A stretch of DNA of 27,449 nt from positions 83,893,538-83,920,986 of the forward strand of contig JBOZIK010000001.1 of NCBI GenBank assembly GCA_051453625.1, given 5' to 3'. The position numbers and the translations under genes were made by a program. The DNA is from Welwitschia mirabilis (Eukaryota > Gnetophyta > Gnetopsida > Welwitschiales). Of this stretch, positions 1-10,473 are shown piece by piece. How positions within the stretch are numbered: position 1 is the first letter of the stretch; the number at the start of each line of letters is the position of its first letter. Under the pieces are notes generated by a model. The model saw only the letters and a list, made by a program, of their open reading frames with translations, searched no databases and was not told the origin of the DNA.

Positions 1-440
1 TTCAAATTCAATGCCATGTGTCATCACCTCAATGCATGTAGTACATAACATGGGAGGTGGTTTAGCTTCTTCGTTAACAAAGTTTCTCAACATTTTGAAT
101 CATAAAGAGAGTCAAAGCTATATTCACCTGACTTTGAAAGCACAGAAGAGGAATCGTACCCACTAACAACGAATTGGTTTCCCTTTTTTAAGAAAGCACG
201 GACTACCTGGTAAATTATTTGTTCGAATCTTTCATTTGTCAATTCTAGAAAACCATGAACCATTAAAAACCCAACGAGATCCGTACGGACGCTGTCTTGT
301 CCAATAGTTGAGCAAAGGGCGTAGGGAGCTGCATGATGCTTTCACACTGTAACTCGATGGGATTTTTCGTTGGAAAGACCACTGCGTGGTATTTGTTAAA
401 AATAAGGAATGACACTATGATGACAGTCAAGATTGTCTAA
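1..440 (-). pseudogene. Broken fragment of an unidentified plant gene (exon-like)
   Basis: The family is not recognised. On the minus strand one frame is open from 341 down to a stop at 87-89 (about 84 codons) and reads like real protein, including HHAAPYALCSTIGQD, TDLVGFLMVHGFLEL and GNQFVVSGYDSSSV. Upstream (about 413 to 345) a second frame reads NKYHAVVFPTKNPIEL and meets the first near 340, implying a frameshift. Downstream, a third frame from an ATG at 91-93 stays open to the window edge (NEEAKPPPMLCTTCIEVM), implying a second frameshift near 90. An AG splice-acceptor-like site (catcatag, 414-422) precedes the first segment. This is the only part of the window with balanced base composition and protein-like residue use. 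It could be a pseudogene, a captured fragment inside a transposon, or a real exon with sequencing errors. Confidence 0.45.
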
Positions 441-694
441 AGTTTATTTAATAACATGGGGCGGCGTTCTTTTTGTCCTTTTGTGTCTCATTCCATATTC
501 TAGAAGGGGTGTTGCTTTTTGGTGTATATGCTTATTTTGAGATATCCAAGTTAAAAACGTCAACAATCGGAAACACCATCATTAAATAATAATTTTTGAA
601 TGTGAGTTAATGCTTATTGTTATAAGTCTTAATCCAAATGACTTATGTATTAAAGATTTATATTTTAAATTAAGGTTAAGGTTAGAACTAAGGT

Positions 695-788
695 TCTATT
701 TTAAGGATAAAGTAGTGTTCCCATGACTTTATGGTTGTAAGTTCGATTCTAGAAAATCTCTTTTAACTTATATTTAAAAAAAAAAAAA
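695..788 (+). repeat. Possible degraded tRNA-derived SINE tail
   Basis: A B-box-like string (gttcgattct, 741-750) lies about 25 bp upstream of a 13-A run (776-788), the arrangement expected at the 3' side of a tRNA-derived SINE. No convincing A box or target-site duplication was found, so chance is a real alternative. Confidence 0.2.
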
Positions 789-1851
789 GATGGAAAGTTC
801 ATAGACATTACCAAAATGGAAATCGAACATATTGTAATATGTAGGAGGATGATCAATATAACAAAAGATGTCAAACTTCAAACTTTTAGTAATCATACTT
901 GCCTCGAAATATAACACTATAATCACTAAGATGAATAATTTAATTATTCTCATATCCTAATAATGTGCTAAAAAGGCATCTAAAGGTTTAAACCCATAAC
1001 TTTGTGTACAAAGGACGAGTGGCCCACTAGATAGAGTACCAACACATTAGCATGTTTAATATAAAACTATAACTAGTATGCCTATATGCAATTTGCAACT
1101 TACACATACTATTACACTTTCAAGATGATTATAGATATGAAATCATAACCTAATAATTAAACAAAATTCATTATTTTTTCTTTTCGATAGTTGTTTATTT
1201 TCCCAGAAAGTGGAGAAAGCAAGTCTAACTTCTAAGTATCTTGAATAAACTCAAACTAAAAATTTTACAGTTTCTCCCAAAATTTAACTTTTGGGAAAGC
1301 TATAAATGCTTATTTTAAGGTTATTTTTATTGTCAAGTCTTTTTTTTAAAATAAATGAGACATTGACCCATGTTAATTCAAATTTTTAAAAGAAACGATG
1401 CATTTTGTATTTTTGTCAAGGCTTAACCTTAACTTAAACTAGCATTATTGCCATTAAGATTAATATCTTTATTTTATTATGAGAAAATACCTTCTTTAGC
1501 TTAAATCTTTGGGAAGGGTTTTACATCTAGGTACTTGCATATTAGCCAAATAGATCATATGTTAAGCAGACTTAAATGTAAAAAACCATGATCAAAAGTT
1601 AAATTCTTAAGATTGATAAGCTATTTCTCTTTATGAATGTCCTATGTAATCATTTAGTTACATTCAATGCATCTATACATGTTTTATCCAGTAATTATTT
1701 AACTACTGAGATGTGTCACATTCTTAATACTAATGTAATATATTAACTAATTCTATAGTTTTATTCTTTGTTATTACATTAGCAAATAGTCCTTGTGTCT
1801 GATGGAACTTGTGATCTATGTGTTTGCATAACGGTTAAAGAGTTTGAATTT

Positions 1852-1885
1852 TCTTTTTCTTCTTCTTCTTTTTTCCTTTTTCATT
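1852..1885 (+). repeat. CTT-rich simple repeat
   Basis: This is a pyrimidine run built on imperfect CTT/TTC units with T-rich flanks. It is an ordinary plant microsatellite with no functional signal visible. Confidence 0.6.
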
Positions 1886-2066
1886 TTGTGCTATATCTTA
1901 TCTTTAGGATAATCTATAAACATTGTGCATATTTATTTCCTTTCTTGTTTTAAAATCCTATTTATAAACACGAAAATAATGAGCATTTGTCTTATCATTT
2001 ATTTTTGATTAACTTCCATCACCATTCCAAAAAAAGAAAAAAAAAAAGAGGAACTCATAACATAAC

Positions 2067-2138
2067 CATTTCAATATAAATTTTCTTAACAAGTTTTACA
2101 AACATTTCCATATAAATTTTCTTAACAAGTTTTACAAA
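2067..2138 (+). repeat. 36-bp tandem duplication (two copies)
   Basis: Two adjacent 36-bp units (2067-2102 and 2103-2138) differ at a single base, and a few bases of a third unit follow. Near identity in a region that is otherwise decayed marks this as a recent slippage or duplication event. Confidence 0.9.
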
Positions 2139-3301
2139 CATTTTCATTTGTTTTTCATTCCATTAGATGTATGCTTGTCTTTTAATCAATGGAATTTGAA
2201 CTTTGATAGTTGATTCATTTTTTGCCTTTGTAACCATGCTTATATGAATATGAGAATAAATTTTAGATTGAAGTTTGCTACTTTAGATGTTTTTATTTAT
2301 TTTTCCTCTTATATTTTTATTAATGAGATGCTTGATGTCTTACTTGAATAAAATCTTACATGTTTTTCATTCTAAAACATTGAATTATAATATGTTAATC
2401 TAAAAAAGGTTTTGATATTAAATATTTAATATCATTAGCTTATGTATTGATCTTCATTCCTTTTAAGATTTACATTAGAATGGTTCATTAATATCACCTT
2501 TGCAACTATAATTCTTAAATGATTTCATAATTTTGAGGTAAGGAAATAGTAGAGATATTTATGATTTTCTTTTATTATTTTTGTTTAGAATGTTCTATGC
2601 ATGGATTTTTATATTTTCTTTGGAGAAATTTTAAATTCGTATCTTTTTTAAAAAGGTTAATCACATTATTCTAATCGAAGTATTTTACTTATCATAAATG
2701 AATGAAAAAACATTGGCATTTGGATTTTTCTTGTGATCCTCATGAAAGAATAAAATTAGGATTCTTTTATTATACTTAACAATCCTAATTTTTATTTCAA
2801 ATATTTTATGTTTTATTTTAAAACTGGGGCATGTTTTCCCTTTTTTGAGATGTACATTTGTATAAGGAAATTCTGAAGGTGAAGTCTTTAAATCGAAATA
2901 CATTATGCCAATTTTCAGTAAGTGATAGTGATAACATAATGATAATAAATTTTAGACAGTTATAAATCAATATAAAAATAAGAATAAACTAGCACACAAA
3001 TTTTGGTTGAGAGGCCATCTCTTAGCTATTGATTATCTAATACACTAAAGCATGATACTACAAGTTGCTCCCAAATGATACAACTTTAAATTCCTCACTA
3101 ACTTGCCTTTAATTATTAAAAGTTGATATGCATCTTCAATTAGGCCATAATATCTACTATCTTCGGTTCACTATAAAGCATGATCAATTGTAAGATTTGA
3201 TAATATAGTGTTAAAGACATTACAATAAAGAAAATAGAAAGTATTTTTCATTAAGTCTGAAGACCAACATTACAAACTTCATTAGAAATTTCATTGACAC
3301 C

Positions 3302-4736
3302 TGAGGATTATTGAACTCATAGGGGAGAGGTGAATGAATTTCACAAAATAAAAATTAAACTCAATAAAAATAAAAATCATAATGAAAAACCTTACCAAGA
3401 TAATGTGGTTCCCAATCTGGATACGTTCACACATAGAGAGTAGCTTCTACTCATATCTTTGGATATTCTTGACCTACAAGAAAATAGTGCTTTTTGGCAC
3501 ATCACCAATCTTACATCAAATAAGAGTTTTCTCATAAGGTATAACTCTTGTCCCCTCAAGGAAATAGTGGTTTGCATAGACGCATCACAAACTTCTATAA
3601 TAGTGAAAGCCTCCTTGCAAGGCAACACTCTCTTCTTAATAAGGAATAATAGTTTTGTAGCTAATTAATAATCTTACATCAAATAAGTATACATAGGAAC
3701 TATATAAAATGCACATCCCTACAAGGGTTGCCTTACAAAGTATTTGATATTCAAGAATGAACTTATAACAATATTCATAAAAAAGATAGTCCACAATGAA
3801 TAACGAAAATGCAATACAATAAGAAGCTGGAATATTTACTTGATGAAGATTTAAGATCCTTGAAGTTGTTGTTGTAATCATGAGTATGAATGAGAAAGAT
3901 GATATCAATGAAGATCCAAGTCTAAAATATGAATATAATACTAGCTTCTTACTAATGAATCTTTTAATTTCTTCGTGAGAGGTTCCCTTTACTCATGCTT
4001 TCAAAGATCTATAATTTTGTTTGATATATTGAAGTGCCAAAAGTTCTCCTTTGAGTCATGACATTGAGGCTTTATAAGCTTGAAGGAAAACTAGCCATTC
4101 GAGCCTAGACATGTAATTTTGTAACTGCCATGTAACAAATAGCAAATGTCTATGCTTCAGGCACGTATCTTTGATTTTAACCGCCATGATTTTTGGTCCA
4201 AAATGTCTTCACTTTTGTAGACATCTACTTTTCAGATGTCTTTAGTCAACTTGCCTAGATTCTTATGAATTTTTCATTGAAGTATCCTTGGACCTTTGTC
4301 ATCATGAATCCATGATGTATAAGTTCATAGCTCATCTGAAATGTAATATATTAGTCAAAAAACAAGTTGACTCTATTACCTATTTTAGCTTAGTATAGAC
4401 ATATTCAAATGTATAGATGTCTTAATCTATATTAGGTGCATCTTTTAGCTTAGTCATCTTAAATATAGTAGTCATCTTTTAGCCTCTGACTTGATCTTAA
4501 GTACATTTGAGACATCTTCATATTTCTAAAAATCTTCAGTCAAGAAATCTTCAATTTCTTGGACATCTTCAAACAATTTATTTTGCAGTTTAGCATGTGA
4601 TCCTTTTTGTAAGATGTTGTCTTTAAAAATCTACCATGATCTAGTACCTATTAAGGTTTGATGTTCCTATAATACCCTATCTACATAATGATAAAATGTT
4701 TGACAAGCAGAATCATCAAAACTAGATCTCCCAATA
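3302..4736 (-). repeat. 3' LTR of element 1
   Basis: This is the direct-repeat partner of 10474-11908. Both begin TGAGGATT on the plus strand and end near CCAATA or CCATTA, giving a minus-strand start TATTGGGAG that is one change from the common copia start TGTTGG. Shared landmarks include the tgagtatgaatgagaaagatga block near 3881-3902 and 11034-11055. No PBS precedes 3302, which makes that side the outer end. Confidence 0.8.
4069..4080 (-). promoter_or_regulatory. Candidate LTR TATA box
   Basis: The minus strand reads agcTTATAAAgcc about 770 bp before the LTR's 3' end. The partner LTR has TTATAAGGCC at the aligned place (about 11231-11240). Position and conservation fit a U3 promoter, but no transcription start can be seen. 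Confidence 0.35.
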
Positions 4737-4750
4737 ATATTTCCCTTTTG
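4737..4750 (-). other. Candidate polypurine tract of element 1
   Basis: Immediately upstream (minus strand) of the 3' LTR start is the purine tract aaaagggaaatat, where an LTR element primes second-strand synthesis. No comparable tract adjoins the outer end of the other LTR, which supports the assigned polarity. Confidence 0.5.
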
Positions 4751-5430
4751 TATGATATTCAAAACTTGGTTATTCTTATTAGTGCAATATCAACTTAACC
4801 AATTGAAATCAAACATGTTATTTTAAATAAATGCACATAATCACTAGTTTTAATAATCATTACATAAGCATTTTGACAATAGATAAGACACATAGATATA
4901 TACAATTTAAAAAACCAAAATAAGACATATTTTAAAGTCATTTGAGAAAATAGCTAAATACACAAAAGAATATGGTAAATCATAATGCTTGCCATTAAAT
5001 TTATGCATGAACAAAAGTTAAGCACAAAACATTTGATAATTTTTTAAATGAATTATACTAATGGTAATGTGCCATGTATTTAAGCATGAAATTGAATTAT
5101 GTGATAACACTATAGCATAATTAATGGTAATTATGCTATCATCAGATGAAACATTTTCATCACCAAAATAATCAAAGTATTGCATATTTTAAAATGCTTC
5201 AACCATAAGAAAATATCAAATAACATAAATGTATGCCAAAACATCAAGAAGGAATCATTAATAAAAATGTTAACATTCATGGATCTAATCCAAGATCTCA
5301 TAATCAAGAACTCCAAGCCCAACAGAGTGTCCTCAACTTGAAATTTGTAGTTTCCAATTAATCTACCAATGATTTGTCACATACTTATTACTTCTCCCTT
5401 TTTTTAGACATGAACAAGAGACTCTAGTCA
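4751..5430. other. 3' untranslated part of element 1, no gene found
   Basis: This AT-rich segment lies between the accessory ORF remnant and the polypurine tract. No protein-like frame was seen. It contains a perfect 12-bp hairpin (listed separately) and has no obvious counterpart in element 2. Confidence 0.5.
5112..5139. repeat. Perfect 12-bp inverted repeat with 4-nt loop
   Basis: The arms atagcataatta (5112-5123) and taattatgctat (5128-5139) are exact reverse complements around the loop atgg. It lies in the 3' untranslated part of element 1. It could fold in RNA or simply be an AT-rich palindrome. Confidence 0.8.
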
Positions 5431-7237
5431 CTAAGTGCTGAATCACTCAAGTATTACTTACCTTGACCTTACTTATCACTGTCGTCACTATCATGGATAG
5501 TGGAGGTTGGCTAGGTATATGATGATGATGAAGTAGGTGGTTGGGTGTACCTCTTCTTAGAGGGGTGTTGTGATGTCTTACCAGGGCCCTCGAAGGCCTA
5601 TATCCTCATATATNNNNNNNNNNNNNNNNNNNNNNNNNNNNNNNNNNNNNNNNNNNNNNNNNNNNNNNNNNNNNNNNNNNNNNNNNNNNNNNNNNNNNNN
5701 NNNNNNNNNNNNNCGAATGCCTATATCCTCATATATTAATACATTCAAGAAGTGATAAAAGTCCCAAAGAAACTAGATATGGTGGTCCCTATTAAGGTAA
5801 GTGGTAACTATAAAGTTGAAAAATGTTCTACCTAAATGGGCTTTATGTAAGAAGGTGGTGGTGATGATGGATAAGCTAGAAGTGGAAAAGGTACATGTGG
5901 TGGCGATTAAATGATGGAATGAGGTGATGATCACCATGTAGAATGGCAGATAGGGATTTTATAATGTAGTCAATGAAAGATGAGAGGTGGATCATCTTAG
6001 CTCCTAGATTATATCTCATACAATGCTAGTCTCTATTGCGAAAGACTTGGAGCATACAACTCATCTCATACATGTGTCTTTATATAAGTCTAGTACTTGT
6101 CCTAAGACTGTGCCTCATATCCAAAAGACACCTTTAAGGATTCACTGTATACTACTCTGCAGGAATCATAATTTATGCCCTATGAAGTTGATAATCTTGC
6201 TTTCTCTTCTTAGGCCTTATGGATTCCCAACTCTCTACTAGTACCTTGTCTTCACTTGTAGTAGATCTCTAACCTCAAAATATTTCTTCTAATGTTGCCA
6301 ACCATTTTCACAATTGACTTTAGTCCCTTTTTATTGAAGAATAATTATAAGTAGTAGTGGAAAATGATCTCTAAATCTATGATGTCCTCTTATTTATGCC
6401 CTTACCTAGTATCACTGATGTTCTTTGTTTTTCACTAAATTCTGCCAACGGTTTTTTTGACAAACGAGGTTAACTTGTGGTACTGAAATATCTATACTAT
6501 TAATGATCAGACTAATTAAATATAAACAACCCAAAGTTTTTCCCTTGTGAAATAGTAAGATGATATCCATACATAGAACTAAACCTAAATCTATCTAAAA
6601 ACCTATGAGTAAATAGTATACAATGAAAGTCTGCATGGGATTGCAATAAGTATAACTACCTTATTTAACTACAATGTTGTAGAATGTTACCAAACTAAGA
6701 ATTGAGGCATCATGCATGATATCTTTTCTTTTAATGTCTTTAATAAAGTTCATTCTATATGCCCCAATAAGACATTGCATATTTGACATCAAGACATATT
6801 AATAACTCTAGAACTAAATATTTCTCTACATGAATTACTATAAAATTATGAAACATTTGTATCATTTATGATAAGCAATGAATTTGTAAAACTCAGAATA
6901 ATATGTAAATTTATGCCTCTAACCTAAGTTTGAAATGCATCAATACTGTCATCAATTTCATGAATATTTGCATTGAACTCTCTAGCCACTGGATCTGGAA
7001 TAGGCTGAATAAGTTGTATTATCATTTTCTAACTAAGCTGGGTTAAAAAACTTATGAGCTAGTCTCTACATTTATTTTAAAATTCAAGGGTCCTTTTGTA
7101 ATGATTGAGTTTCTAGACTAAGCTCTGAATATTCTCTCTACTACCTCATGATAGAAGTGAGGTTCATCTAATGATCTAGTTTGTTTTGAGGCCTGTTCTT
7201 TACCTTTGGAAGTTATTACTGTCTTTCTTCTTATCAT
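5430..7237 (-). pseudogene. Accessory ORF, putative plant transposon protein-like (element 1 copy)
   Basis: The frame opens at an ATG at 7235-7237 (start MIRRKTVITSKGKE) and stays open about 38 codons to a TAG that replaces a Trp codon kept in the other copy. It continues in fragments: ERIFRA*SRNSIITKGPL, then VAREFNANIHEIDD (about 6948-6990), then FQT*VRG, then NPMQTFIVYYLLIGF and IDLGLVLCMDII. Arg-rich start, W/F-x-x-F segment, V-R-E-F-Y-A-N, V-R-G and the later Leu-rich 'LLxG' block are in the order known for the plant-specific 'putative plant transposon protein' (Transposase_32-like) domain found in many plant retroelement annotations. The C-terminal part is Pro/His/Ser-rich and heavily broken. 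An assembly gap falls inside it. Its function is unknown. The domain name comes from remembered motif order and has not been searched. Confidence 0.6.
5614..5713. other. Assembly gap, 100 N
   Basis: The 18 bases just before the gap (gcctatatcctcatatat) are repeated exactly 5 bases after it, so the two contigs probably overlap and the gap may have no real length. Confidence 0.95.
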
Positions 7238-8960
7238 TTTTATAAAATAAAATAAGAAACCGATACAAGATCAACTAAAATACAAGAAGATATAAAAAAT
7301 ATGCACCTCTTTAAGAAAAAAGTGTTCTTTTTCCTATTATTTCAGATGTCTCAAAAATCTAATATATCTATCTAGAGGAATCTAAGAAAACATAATATGG
7401 AAATTCACTTGAGAGAGACATGTGTTAAGTGGGGACTTGAAAATGATATTTGGTTGTTCCTTTTGTTATTTAAAAAGGGTAAAAACTGTAGCTTTTTGGC
7501 ATCTTTTATTTCCACAATAGTATAGTCAAGATTTCTATAACATTTAATACATCTAAAAAATAGAAAGTAGACATCTACAAATTTCAAGATGTCTACTATT
7601 AAAAAACTTTAATACATTTTTATATTGTTGGGAACAGCAACCAAGATATCTAATTTTGAAAAAATTAAATAACATACCTTCCCTTCCAAAATGTTTAGAA
7701 AAGTTAAAACATCTAATTCCAAGATGACTATAAATTTTTAGACATATTTACTAGAGATTTATACAATAAAATTTCTACATTTTTCTTGAAAATTATCTAT
7801 GACTATAATAACCATAACAATAACACTTTGAGANNNNNNNNNNNNNNNNNNNNNNNNNNNNNNNNNNNNNNNNNNNNNNNNNNNNNNNNNNNNNNNNNNN
7901 NNNNNNNNNNNNNNNNNNNNNNNNNNNNNNNNNNNNNNNNNNNNNNNNNNNNNNNNNNNNNNNNNNNNNNNNNNNNNNNNNNNNNNNNNNNNNNNNNNNN
8001 NNNNNNNNNNNNNNNNNNNNNNNNNNNNNNNNNNNNNNNNNNNNNNNNNNNNNNNNNNNNNNNNNNNNNNNNNNNNNNNNNNNNNNNNNNNNNNNNNNNN
8101 NNNNNNNNNNNNNNNNNNNNNNNNNNNNNNNNNNNNNNNNNNNNNNNNNNNNNNNNNNNNNNNNNNNNNNNNNNNNNNNNNNNNNNNNNNNNNNNNNNNN
8201 NNNNNNNNNNNNNNNNNNNNAATACATCTACAAAAATCAAGATGCTTAACTAAAAAAATTTTGCAAGAGTCAAGATGTCTAATTTCAAAACATCTACAAA
8301 TTTTAATACATCTTTGCTAGAGGCATCTACAAAACTGAAGACGTCTACAATAAAATTTTTAAATTTTTTGAAAAGGATCTACAACTATTGTAACCATAAG
8401 AATGACACTCTAAGAACCTAAAACTCATATACATAATTTAAGTTTTAATCTACACAAACAACATCTAATCATAATATAAACTCATAAGTTAAATGAAATG
8501 GAGTTGAAATGTTAAGGATGTTACCTGGTTTACTTACCTAATTGGATAAGGTCTAATCTTCAAGTTCTTATATGAATTAGTATATCCTTTAATACCTTGA
8601 AATTTTATAGTCTTATTGAAAACTAGATCATTATTGCATTAGGTTGTAACATAATTGTTATGCCTTGAATAACTATGACACATGTGACAAGGGTAATTCT
8701 TCTCAGTTTTAAGATCTAATTTAGCTTTAGATACTCAAACTTTTCTTAGTCAATTATGCACAAAATGGTGTACTAATTTACCATGCCTCTTGGCATTATT
8801 AGTATAGTATTTGTCTTTAAATTCTATTAGACATCTATATTGATAATACCTTTACAATTATAATAATAGTAAATGATGTTATTTGTATATGTCAAATGTC
8901 CATGCCTTGGCTTATAATTTCATTTTCCAAATAGAGAAGCTGAAGTACTAGTTACAGCTT
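7238..8960. repeat. Spacer of element 1 with AGATGTCT/AGACATCT-type repeats
   Basis: No gene was found. From about 7560 to 8350 the sequence repeatedly carries short units of the form (a)gacatctacaaa… and …aagatgtcta, often 20-40 bp apart, and a 387-N gap interrupts it. The block at about 7760-7833 (…aaccataacaataacactttgaga) recurs diverged at about 8350-8418, so a ~590-bp duplication spans the gap. Element 2 has only one copy of this block (about 14950-15015). Between about 8620 and 8735 the copia protease region present in element 2 is missing. Confidence 0.6.
7834..8220. other. Assembly gap, 387 N
   Basis: The run of N lies inside a locally duplicated, repeat-rich spacer, which probably caused the assembly break. 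Confidence 0.98.
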
Positions 8961-10451
8961 CATTGTATTTCAAGCCACTCTTGTCATTTGGATTTCTGCT
9001 TTAGCCAAGCATGATATTTAAGGTTTCTTATCTTGTGTAAATTTTTCAATTATTTTCTTTAAATATGAAATCTTCGATCTTACATTCTTTAATACACACA
9101 TTAGCCTACCAACCCTAGCTTTAAAAGCTAAGGTTTTAGTGGGTAATTTATTGCAAGCATCTTCTTCTTATTCATGTGTCTTTTCATGAGCATTAAGTAA
9201 TGTTTCCATCTTTGTACATAATTTTTGTAAATTAATAAATTCTTTATAAATTGCAATATACTTTTCTTCGATACTCATATCACTATCTGAATGATACTCT
9301 ACTTCAATCTCATTATATTCTTCTTGAAGAGGTGCAATGGCTATGTATGATGGATGTTGTTTCTTATTATCAAGTGTTTCTTCTTTTGTTGCTTTTTCAT
9401 CATCATCCCATCCTACAAAGAATGATTTCTTTTTTTTAGACTCTTTCTTTTGTTGTTTATCCTATAACATATTAGCACCATGACATTTTGAGACTATATA
9501 AACTCATCCTTTACATACCCAAGATTCTATTTTTAAAATATTAAAAAAAACATTATTTGAAGACTTACGTTTTGAATTACCTTTGGCTAAAAAATTAGGT
9601 TGTTTTCTAAAGTCTTTCCTCTTATTATATTTTCATGCTAGGAGTCTCTTAACTTTTTTTGTAATGAAAGCAAGTTCTTCATTTTAATTATTAGAGGTAT
9701 ATTCTTCTTGTTCTTCTTTCACAGTTTCTTTTAATCTTTGATTTGTGCATTGGTTTGCCTTAAGTGCCATAGGTTTTTCTTTTAAAGCTCCATATTTAAT
9801 GAGATTCATTTGGTACATAGTAAGAACACTATATAACTCTTGTATCTTCATTATGTTGAAATCTATAGATTCTTTAATAGCTATGGTCTTTATCCTATAA
9901 TCATGGTTTTGTGATCTAATAACCTTTTAGGAAGATCTTCTCTAATTTAACATCTTACATTCACAGTGGTTGAAACTCTAATAAAGTACTTGTGAACTTT
10001 TTCTTATTGGTTTGTCTTGAGATTCTCAAATTGATTTATCCAAAATAGAAACTTAGACTATTTCCTAATAAATGCACCTTTGTATGTTCCAACTAGGACA
10101 TTTCAAATTTCTCATGCTGTCTGACAACTTGCTATTTTATTGAACTCTTCTATAGATAAAGTAGAATAAAATGCATTCTTAGCTTTAGAACCATATATTA
10201 AGGTAGCTTTTTCTTCATCTATCTTGTCTTTCCTTTTCTTGATTTGAGTAATGGTATTATCTGAAACATTCATAACATTCTCCATAGGATCTGAGTATCT
10301 TTCTTCTATGTTTTATCAAATTTGAAACTCAAAAAATTGTAAGTACACTTACATCCTTATCTTCCAATAGGTATAGCTTGTCCCATTAAAGAGCTGAGGT
10401 TTAATGAATGGCATCCCTTCCATGGGATGCCAAGAAGTTACTCCTTTTCAT
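8961..10451 (-). pseudogene. Ty1/copia gag polyprotein relic (element 1)
   Basis: Gag packages the element RNA into cytoplasmic particles. An ATG at 10449-10451, 9 bp past the PBS, starts MKRSNFLASHGRD, which is shared with element 2. After a frameshift comes PFIKPQLFNGTSYTYWKIRM, the typical copia gag N-terminus. The UBN2 core follows (KATLIYGSKAKNAFYSTLS, EEFNKIASCQTA, KIQELYSVLTMYQMNLIKYG). The zinc knuckle (9483-9524) is degraded: S-W-V-C-K-G-stop-V-Y-I-V-S-K-C, where the first Cys is now Ser and the His is now Tyr. An ~87-codon open stretch (about 9171-9432) carries the acidic WDDDE and a Glu/Lys-rich, probably coiled-coil tail (SIEEKYIAIYKEFINLQKL), as is usual between the knuckle and protease of plant copia elements. 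Several stops and frameshifts make it non-functional. Confidence 0.85.
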
Positions 10452-10459
10452 GAGTACTC

Positions 10460-10471
10460 ACTCTTATACCA
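10460..10471 (-). other. Primer binding site of element 1 (initiator Met tRNA type)
   Basis: The minus strand reads TGGTATAAGAGT, one change from the common plant copia PBS start TGGTATCAGAG. It begins 2 bp from the 5' LTR end and lies 9 bp before the gag ATG. Confidence 0.75.
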
Positions 10472-10473
10472 AT

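Larger units (their letters stand above)
441..3296. other. AT-rich intergenic DNA, no gene found
   Basis: No open frame in this stretch looks like a real protein. It is strongly AT-rich with poly-A and poly-T runs, a CTT-rich simple repeat near 1855-1880, a purine-rich run near 2030-2050 and one clear tandem duplication (listed separately). The minus-strand frame at 2685-2903 is lysine- and isoleucine-rich and looks like chance in AT-rich DNA. The segment near 450-540 might be further gene remnant connected to the left-edge fragment, but no frame persists. Confidence 0.5.

Noticed and set aside
986-1050. tRNA-like B box (gggtttaaacc) on the minus strand
   Set aside because: No cloverleaf could be drawn and no convincing A box or poly-A tail was found.
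3392-3908. Overlapping 69-90 codon frames on both strands
   Set aside because: All lie inside the LTR, and the partner LTR does not keep them open.
6023-6241. 72-codon plus-strand open frame
   Set aside because: It is antisense to the accessory ORF relic and has no homologous open frame in element 2.
7786-8253. Long open frames across the N run
   Set aside because: They consist almost entirely of unknown residues from the assembly gap.
9251-9439. 62-codon plus-strand open frame
   Set aside because: It is the shadow of the gag acidic tail, which is open and family-like on the minus strand.
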